This document shows positions 1-4,854 of a DNA stretch of 7,341 nt, in pieces. This DNA is from JAYEJW01 sp034716535 (GTDB taxonomy: Bacteria; Pseudomonadota; Gammaproteobacteria; Chromatiales; Chromatiaceae), in the NCBI GenBank assembly GCA_034716535.1, contig JAYEJW010000525.1, positions 1 through 7,341 on the forward strand, in the 5' to 3' direction. The notes under the pieces are model-generated. The model was not told the origin of the DNA. It saw nothing but the letters and a program-made list of their open reading frames with translations, and searched no databases. Each line of letters starts with the position of its first letter. Positions within the stretch are counted from its first letter, which is position 1. The position numbers and the translations under genes were made by a program.

Positions 1-337
1 CTCGGCAGTTGATCGCGATCGGACATGGACGAGAGCAGACAGCAGACTATGGCGAACTCTTGCTGAGAATTCTAACTTATCCACTTAGCCCATTGATATA
101 CCTGCCCCTACTTATTGAGAAGTTACCCGCGGACGTGCCAACTGGTTCTCCCCGGTAGTAAATTATGGATCGCTCAAGGATCTCTATTGCGCTTTCAGTG
201 ACCAATTTTACGGCCCCAGTGGTCCGATGAACGTCGGAAAATCTGGTTTCCCGGACATAGTACAAGCGCGACGGAGTATCCTCGGCCGGCGAAGGTTCGC
301 GATGCGCTTTTCTCCCAAGTTTGTCGAGTGAGTTTCC
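1..337. other. Region downstream of the kinase, no intact gene
   Basis: Apart from the invertase-like relic, nothing coding is recognisable. I found no clear terminator hairpin with a U-run after the kinase stop at 338. Base composition is visibly more mixed and AT-richer than in clpV, in keeping with non-coding or decaying DNA. Confidence 0.5.
77..265 (-). pseudogene. Possible remnant of a GH100 neutral/alkaline invertase N-terminus
   Basis: This 62-residue open stretch begins only at a TTG without a good ribosome site, so it is not a normal gene. Its middle (minus strand about 199-128) reads ILERSIIYYRGEPVGTSA. That matches, from memory of the family, the conserved N-terminal signature of GH100 neutral/alkaline invertases (LLE-S-IYY-G-PVGTVAA), enzymes that hydrolyse sucrose and are found in plants, cyanobacteria and some proteobacteria. 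The expected continuation, an NYDQ-F-RDF block just after PVGT-AA, is absent in all three frames, and stops follow by position 77. The stretch is in frame with the kinase stop codon 25 codons upstream, but no conserved invertase sequence fills that gap. I infer a short decayed relic of a lost gene. A chance resemblance is the alternative. Confidence 0.4.
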
Positions 338-3300
338 TCAACTGGAGGTGAACGCGAGCTGCGCGCCATGATATTTCTCGGTCTGCAATTCTGTCTTGAC
401 GCGACCGTATTCCTCAACGGCTTGCTTGAAGGTAGATACCGCGCCTTGTAGATTCCGCTCTCGGCCCATGTACTCCAGCCGCTTGGCAAGCTCGGACAAG
501 TTGAGGGCACCCAGATTTGCGCTGCTCGATTTTAGCGAGTGTGCCGCCTCTCGCAGACTGTCCGGATCGCCGCCTTTGATGGCGTCTCGCATTCGCAGAA
601 ATCGCGCTGGGCTGTCTCTCAAATAGGTCAGGACAAGCTCACCGAAAGCATCTTCCATGATCTCACGCAACTCGTTGACAACGGCGGCGTCTATCGCGGC
701 CGCCTTTAATGTAGATTTGCTGTTTGTGCGTTCGCTCATTACGTCGTTCTCTGTTTCTTTTTCAGTTTGACGCAACCATTTTCCCAACGTGGCTTCGAGT
801 ATCGTTGGCTTGACGGGCTTTGCGAGGAAGTCGTCCATGCCGGCGATTTGGCAGCGTTCCTGATCTTGCGGTAGCGTGTTGGCTGTCATCGCAATAATCG
901 GAACGTGCCGGGCACCTTCGGCCTGCTCTTTCTCTCGGATAAGCTCGGTGGCTTTGTAACCATCCATACGCGGCATCTGGCAGTCCATCAAGATGGCGTC
1001 GTACACCTGCTGTTCTGTCGCCTCCACCGCCTGAGAGCCGTCCTCGGCCAAAGCGACGTCTAGACCGAGCCTCGCCAGCATCTTCATGGCAAGCTTCTGG
1101 TTGACTGCATCGTCTTCCACTAACAGTATTCTTCGTCGCGCTGTTATCGCCCCGCGGGATTCTGTGTCGGATCGAGCCACCTCTTCGGGTGCTTGCTTGC
1201 GCAGTGAGGCTTCATCATTCGCCTTTTCGGGCAGCCACTTAGCCAGTGCACCACGGACTGCATCCTGTTTTACGGGTTTTGAGAGATAATCGTCCATGCC
1301 CGCGTCAATGCATCTTTCCTTGTCCCCCTTCATGGCGTTGGCTGTCATGGCCACGATGGGCAGGCGATGTCCTTGTTTTGCGGCTTCGAGTTGGCGGATT
1401 TGCCCAGTGGCTTGAAAACCATCCAATTCGGGCATCTGCACGTCCATCAGCACGACATCGAACCGGCGTTTCTGGACGGCATCCACCGCTTCTTTGCCAT
1501 TGTTGGCCAACGCCACGTCCAACCCGATGCGCGTAAGCATTGTCCGCGCCACTTTCTGATTGACGGGATTGTCTTCAACGAGCAATACATGCCCGTGCAA
1601 GGGCGGGAGAGACGGGGGCTCGCCGACCAGTTCCTCACGCCGGGGTTTCGCGGATTGCAATGTCGGAAGTTTGATGGGCGACGGTCTGGCTTCCGGATTT
1701 ACGAGTCCGGCGTGCAAGTATGTTGGCGAGCCCGACTTGCCTCGGCCGAAGGAGCCTAGCGCGTCATAGAGTTCGTTGCTTCGGACGGGTTCGGCCAACA
1801 CCGCATCGACGCTCTTGCTACGCGATGCCTCCTCGAGAATCGCTGAGCTCGGTTCTGCGACAACGATTATGCCCGCACCTGTCAGCTTGGGATCCCGGTA
1901 AACGGAGCGCGCAAACTCCAGCGCTTTCATGTCGCTCGCGCCACCGCCCACAATGACGGCGTCGTAGGACCAGGACTCGCCGATCTGCGCCGCATAACGC
2001 AGCTTTTCCAACGCGGCATGGTCGTTCACCGCGAACTCGAAGGGGATGCTTCTCCGCTGCAGGAGCGCTCCCAGGCTTCTCCGGTAGGCGGTATCGTCAC
2101 CCACGACAAGAATGCGCAGGTCGCGCGGGTCCGGCTCCGCCCCGCCTTCCGTCGACGCAGGGTTTCCCATTTGCGCTGTAAACCAGAAGGTGCTGCCTTT
2201 TCCGTTTTCGCTCTCAACGCCAATCTGTCCACCCATCAGTTCGGCCAATCTCTTGGCAATTGATAGACCAAGCCCGGTGCCTCCGAATCTCCGCGCCATG
2301 GAGCCGTCGGCCTGGGAGAAGGGTTGGAAGAGCTTCATCTGTGCTTCGGGAGAAATCCCTATGCCAGTGTCTTCAATTTCAAAGCGCAACATGACGTCGG
2401 CTCGTCCGTCCCGTACAACAGCTGCGCGTACCGCGATACGCCCCTTTCCCGTGAACTTAACGGCGTTTCCAACCAGGTTGTTGATGATCTGACGGAACCG
2501 CGTGGGGTCGCCGATCAGCGTGGTCGGCACTCTCTCCGAGATGTGCCAGTCTAGCTGTACGCCCTTCAACTCAGCTTGCTTCTTCCACAATGCGACGACA
2601 TCCAGAACCGTCTGTGGGATGTCAAAGCTGATATGTTCCAGCTCGAACTGGCCGCCTTCTATCTTGGAGATGTCGAGCACATCGTCAATGATGTTCAGGA
2701 GGGTTTCGGCCGATCGGTTCGCCGTTTGCACCAAGTCCCGCTGCGCTTCCCCTAGCGGCATCCCGCGGAGCAACTCGAGCGTTCCCATGACACCGTTCAT
2801 CGGGGTGCGGATTTCGTGGCTCATGGTAGCGAGGAACTCTCCTTTGGCCCGGCTGGCCTGCTCGGCCTCTTCTTTGGCGTGAAATAGCCTCCGCTCTACA
2901 CTTGTCCGCTCCTGAATTTCAGACTTGAGCTCCTCATTGAGTTTTTCCGTACGGTTTTTCGATTCCCGAAGGGTGTTCAGGAGGCCAACGTTTTCGTACC
3001 GCAGTGTCAGGCTCGCCATGACACTGCGGTGAATCTGCCAAGCGGCGGCGGCGATGAAAATCATGAAAGCCAGGGCACCCATGCCCATGACAAGCTGGAT
3101 TTCCGTTTCCTGGATCAAGAAACGGACCGCGAGGGGGGCGATGCTTGTAACGATAAACACGAGCACGGCGCTCATGACGGGTGCGAGAACGGGCACCGCG
3201 CCGGCAGCCATGCCCGCAAGGATCATGGTGAGGAAGGATTCGTGGACAATGGAGTCCGGAGCGAACAGAAAGATCGCAGTCGAGCCCCAGCCTAGCCCCG

Positions 3301-3646
3301 CCAGAGCAGTGCCTACGACAAACAGCGCACTCCACTTTGTAGCGTCGATACCCGCTAAGTCTTGCCGGCGAAAGAGTACCAAGAGACCGTAGCGAATAGC
3401 GGTCACGGCAGTCATGTAGGTGAGCCAAATCGTAAGCGTTCCCTGTGAAGTCACAGTCGATTGAGCAAACACCAACAAGGCGGAGACAATCAGAGTGGCA
3501 AGTAGGCCAGGAGCGGCTTGCTGATACAGTAGCTGCACTTGCTCCCTGGCCAGTGCGGTCTCGCGCTTTCCCGGAAGTATCGGCGTATCTGTTGCGCTCG
3601 AGTCAGCATGGCCGAATCTTGCCGGCCGCTGTTGCCGATAGGTCAT
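338..3646 (-). CDS. Membrane-bound hybrid sensor histidine kinase with three receiver domains and HPt
   Basis: This 1102-residue inner-membrane sensor should autophosphorylate and pass phosphate His-Asp-His to a separate regulator not seen here. Its N-terminus (about 45-205) has around six membrane segments with short loops and no large periplasmic domain, so the signal is probably membrane-borne or cytosolic; I cannot name the sensor family. A coiled coil (about 222-265) leads to HisKA (SHEIRTP, His277) and HATPase (N394, DTGIGI from 426, GGTGLGL 455-461). Receiver 1 (about 510-632) is degenerate: Gly567 replaces the phospho-Asp and Glu619 the conserved Lys. Receivers 2 (687-805, Asp735, Thr768, Lys790) and 3 (840-958, Asp888, Thr921, Lys943) are intact. 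HPt (about 983-1082) has AAHSLKSSSANLGA with His1036. The ATG at 3646 has CGGAG four bases upstream. The architecture resembles BarA/GacS or RpfC kinases, but no specific symbol is justified. Control of the neighbouring T6SS is possible but unproven. Confidence 0.93.
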   Translation of the reverse strand: MTYRQQRPARFGHADSSATDTPILPGKRETALAREQVQLLYQQAAPGLLATLIVSALLVFAQSTVTSQGTLTIWLTYMTAVTAIRYGLLVLFRRQDLAGIDATKWSALFVVGTALAGLGWGSTAIFLFAPDSIVHESFLTMILAGMAAGAVPVLAPVMSAVLVFIVTSIAPLAVRFLIQETEIQLVMGMGALAFMIFIAAAAWQIHRSVMASLTLRYENVGLLNTLRESKNRTEKLNEELKSEIQERTSVERRLFHAKEEAEQASRAKGEFLATMSHEIRTPMNGVMGTLELLRGMPLGEAQRDLVQTANRSAETLLNIIDDVLDISKIEGGQFELEHISFDIPQTVLDVVALWKKQAELKGVQLDWHISERVPTTLIGDPTRFRQIINNLVGNAVKFTGKGRIAVRAAVVRDGRADVMLRFEIEDTGIGISPEAQMKLFQPFSQADGSMARRFGGTGLGLSIAKRLAELMGGQIGVESENGKGSTFWFTAQMGNPASTEGGAEPDPRDLRILVVGDDTAYRRSLGALLQRRSIPFEFAVNDHAALEKLRYAAQIGESWSYDAVIVGGGASDMKALEFARSVYRDPKLTGAGIIVVAEPSSAILEEASRSKSVDAVLAEPVRSNELYDALGSFGRGKSGSPTYLHAGLVNPEARPSPIKLPTLQSAKPRREELVGEPPSLPPLHGHVLLVEDNPVNQKVARTMLTRIGLDVALANNGKEAVDAVQKRRFDVVLMDVQMPELDGFQATGQIRQLEAAKQGHRLPIVAMTANAMKGDKERCIDAGMDDYLSKPVKQDAVRGALAKWLPEKANDEASLRKQAPEEVARSDTESRGAITARRRILLVEDDAVNQKLAMKMLARLGLDVALAEDGSQAVEATEQQVYDAILMDCQMPRMDGYKATELIREKEQAEGARHVPIIAMTANTLPQDQERCQIAGMDDFLAKPVKPTILEATLGKWLRQTEKETENDVMSERTNSKSTLKAAAIDAAVVNELREIMEDAFGELVLTYLRDSPARFLRMRDAIKGGDPDSLREAAHSLKSSSANLGALNLSELAKRLEYMGRERNLQGAVSTFKQAVEEYGRVKTELQTEKYHGAQLAFTSS

Positions 3647-3650
3647 GGAG

Positions 3651-3655
3651 CTCCG
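3651..3655 (-). promoter_or_regulatory. Ribosome binding site of the hybrid kinase
   Basis: The minus strand reads CGGAG four bases before the ATG at 3646. The spacing is a little short but usable. No better start lies close by: the first membrane segment begins about 45 residues in, and this ATG gives a normal cytosolic leader. Confidence 0.45.
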
Positions 3656-4017
3656 TTCTCGCTGTCAGATCGAGATCAAAGGTAACCTGTGAATAAGGCA
3701 GAGGTTCCGTGGTGCGGCCGTTCTCCCCCGTGTACAACCTTCAAAGTCGATTGAGGCTGGATGGCACTGAAAGCGAGGTTGCCCAGTTCCCGGCATCAAA
3801 AAAGATCAGGGGAAATTCTCATCGGAGCTTGATTTATTCGGAGCCTCAACTAGAGATATGAAATGGTTCTGCGGCCCGAGAATTAATGGTGATCTCTTTT
3901 GTTGTCGAAATGATTTGAAACTGGTCACAAAAGCAGGGTTATGACTGAAAAATTTCGTAATCCTGAAGTTCGAGCAGTCTTCCATGAGCTTTCTGAGGCC
4001 AGATCTTCTACAGCTGC

Positions 4018-4039
4018 AAGGCGGTAAGGCGGTAAGGCG
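4018..4039. repeat. Short tandem repeat, 8-bp unit AAGGCGGT, about 2.7 copies
   Basis: Two perfect copies of AAGGCGGT (4018-4025, 4026-4033) are followed by a partial copy AAGGCG (4034-4039). It lies in non-coding DNA between the papain-like gene and the kinase gene. It may be a simple slippage product; a pair of direct binding sites for a regulator is possible but unsupported. Confidence 0.6.
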
Positions 4040-4166
4040 TGAAAGAAAACCTGAAAAATCGCATCCTGGGATGTTCGGCGACACAATACGAACAGCGTGG
4101 GTTCCGGATTGCTTCGTTCTCAACGGCTTGCGACCGTCGAAAATGGCGGTACATCCTTGTGCCGCG

Positions 4167-4189
4167 GGAACCGCTTAAACAGCAGTTCC
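4167..4189 (-). terminator. Stem-loop just downstream of the papain-like gene
   Basis: In minus-strand RNA, GGAACUGCU pairs with AGCGGUUCC around a five-base GUUUA loop, giving nine pairs including one U-G wobble. It starts 13 bases after the stop codon of the papain-like gene. No run of U follows, so it is not a classic intrinsic terminator. It could be a weak terminator or a 3'-end processing and stability element. Pairing is better in the minus-strand transcript; the plus-strand version has a C-A mismatch, which fits a role at the end of the clpV-protease transcript. Confidence 0.4.
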
Positions 4190-4202
4190 TCAAATAGAAG
4201 GG

Positions 4203-4742
4203 CTATGTCCCCTTCACGAGGAAACACACGTTACGGCCCGTATTCTCGGCTACCCCCGATGTGATGGTCGCGAGATGGCTACCGGGACGCCATCGCACGT
4301 CGCCCCGGTTTGGTGGCCAGGGATCGTAGATCTTCAGGTCGTAGTCCTCGCCCGTGCGGGCGGAGGACCGGATTCCGGCCAGCACCACGACGTGTCCGGT
4401 CCCTGCGACTCTCCCGTTACGGTCTACAGGCACGCCGTCGGTCCAGACGGGGCCGTAGCTGCGCAGCCACTGTTCCAGCAGCTGTGCGCTTGGGGACATC
4501 AGCGGCAGCTCCCTGAGCCCCAGTTGCCGGGCGAGGCGGCGCATGGCACTCCACTGGAGACCATTATTGGCGCGGTAGGTCGCCTCGACCGATGGATGGG
4601 CGGTCGGTGAGATCAAGCTTTCACGAGAGTGCGACATGAGCTCACCACGGCGGCTCCACTGGAGTACCATGAGCGCACTCGCATACCAGCAGGCATTGGT
4701 CTGGTCCTGTGGTATCAATTGCATTTCTTGTACTTCGTACAT
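4203..4742 (-). CDS. Papain-like cysteine protease family protein (AvrRpt2/C70-like), T6SS-associated
   Basis: This 179-residue protein has the arrangement of a papain-fold cysteine protease. NACWYAS carries the nucleophile candidate Cys18, with Gln12 six residues earlier, the papain oxyanion-Gln spacing. GTGHVVVLAGI supplies His117 and IYDPWPP supplies Asp140, giving a Cys-His-Asp order. The length suits the compact AvrRpt2-type (peptidase C70) or C39-like families. I see no signal peptide, membrane segment or ABC-transporter domain, so it is probably soluble. It follows clpV on the same strand and is probably in the same transcript, which suggests a T6SS-delivered or T6SS-accessory enzyme; that role is inference. 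I chose the ATG at 4742 because GAGGG lies seven bases upstream and the conserved region begins almost at once. An in-frame GTG at 4820, preceded by AGGAG nine bases away, would add 26 non-hydrophobic residues and cannot be excluded. Substrate and target are unknown. Confidence 0.8.
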   Translation of the reverse strand: MYEVQEMQLIPQDQTNACWYASALMVLQWSRRGELMSHSRESLISPTAHPSVEATYRANNGLQWSAMRRLARQLGLRELPLMSPSAQLLEQWLRSYGPVWTDGVPVDRNGRVAGTGHVVVLAGIRSSARTGEDYDLKIYDPWPPNRGDVRWRPGSHLATITSGVAENTGRNVCFLVKGT

Positions 4743-4749
4743 GTTTTCA

Positions 4750-4754
4750 CCCTC
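4750..4754 (-). promoter_or_regulatory. Ribosome binding site deciding the papain-like gene start
   Basis: The minus strand reads GAGGG here, seven bases before the ATG at 4742. This supports the shorter protein. A competing AGGAG at 4834-4830 sits nine bases before an in-frame GTG at 4820 and also, in another frame, almost touches an ATG, so the start is not settled by ribosome-site strength alone. Confidence 0.5.
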
Positions 4755-4854
4755 ATGTCGTCGTGCGTGGCGTGACACCTGACTACTGCTGACGGGGCCG
4801 GCGTGGATTGCGCAAGACACCAGTCCATTCTCCTGCGTTTATCCGGCAGCTTGC

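Larger units (their letters stand above)
3647..4202. other. Intergenic gap of 556 bases, no recognisable gene
   Basis: No convincing coding sequence was found on either strand. The open frames here (for example minus strand 4123-3806, plus strand 3984-4178) have low-complexity, Ser/Arg/Pro-rich translations without recognisable motifs. The stretch at about 3790-3960 is clearly AT-richer than the flanking genes, as expected for a promoter region of the downstream kinase gene, but I could not find a convincing -35/-10 pair or a sigma-54 site. The gap also contains the stem-loop at 4167-4189 and the small tandem repeat at 4018-4039. Confidence 0.6.

Noticed and set aside
1..65. Minus-strand reading near the window edge (QQEFAIVCCLL) considered as further invertase sequence
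   Set aside because: It does not match conserved GH100 blocks I can recall and is in a different frame from the N-terminal-like relic, so it gives no support.
208..510. Minus-strand 100-codon open frame overlapping the 3' end of the kinase
   Set aside because: It mostly reads the HPt domain codons in another frame and shows no recognisable domain.
3762..3784. TGGCAC followed by TTGC, resembling a sigma-54 promoter on the plus strand
   Set aside because: The spacing between the two blocks is 11 bases instead of about 5, and it points away from every gene in the window.
3920..3953. TTGAAA with TTATGA 18 bases later on the plus strand, a sigma-70-like pair
   Set aside because: The -10 match is poor and no plus-strand gene follows, so it is probably chance in AT-rich DNA.
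3806..4123. Minus-strand 105-codon open frame between the papain-like gene and the kinase, considered as an immunity gene
   Set aside because: Its composition is not protein-like (many Ser, Arg, Cys, Phe without pattern), it has no membrane segment or signal peptide, and no good ribosome site was seen. It overlaps the tandem repeat.
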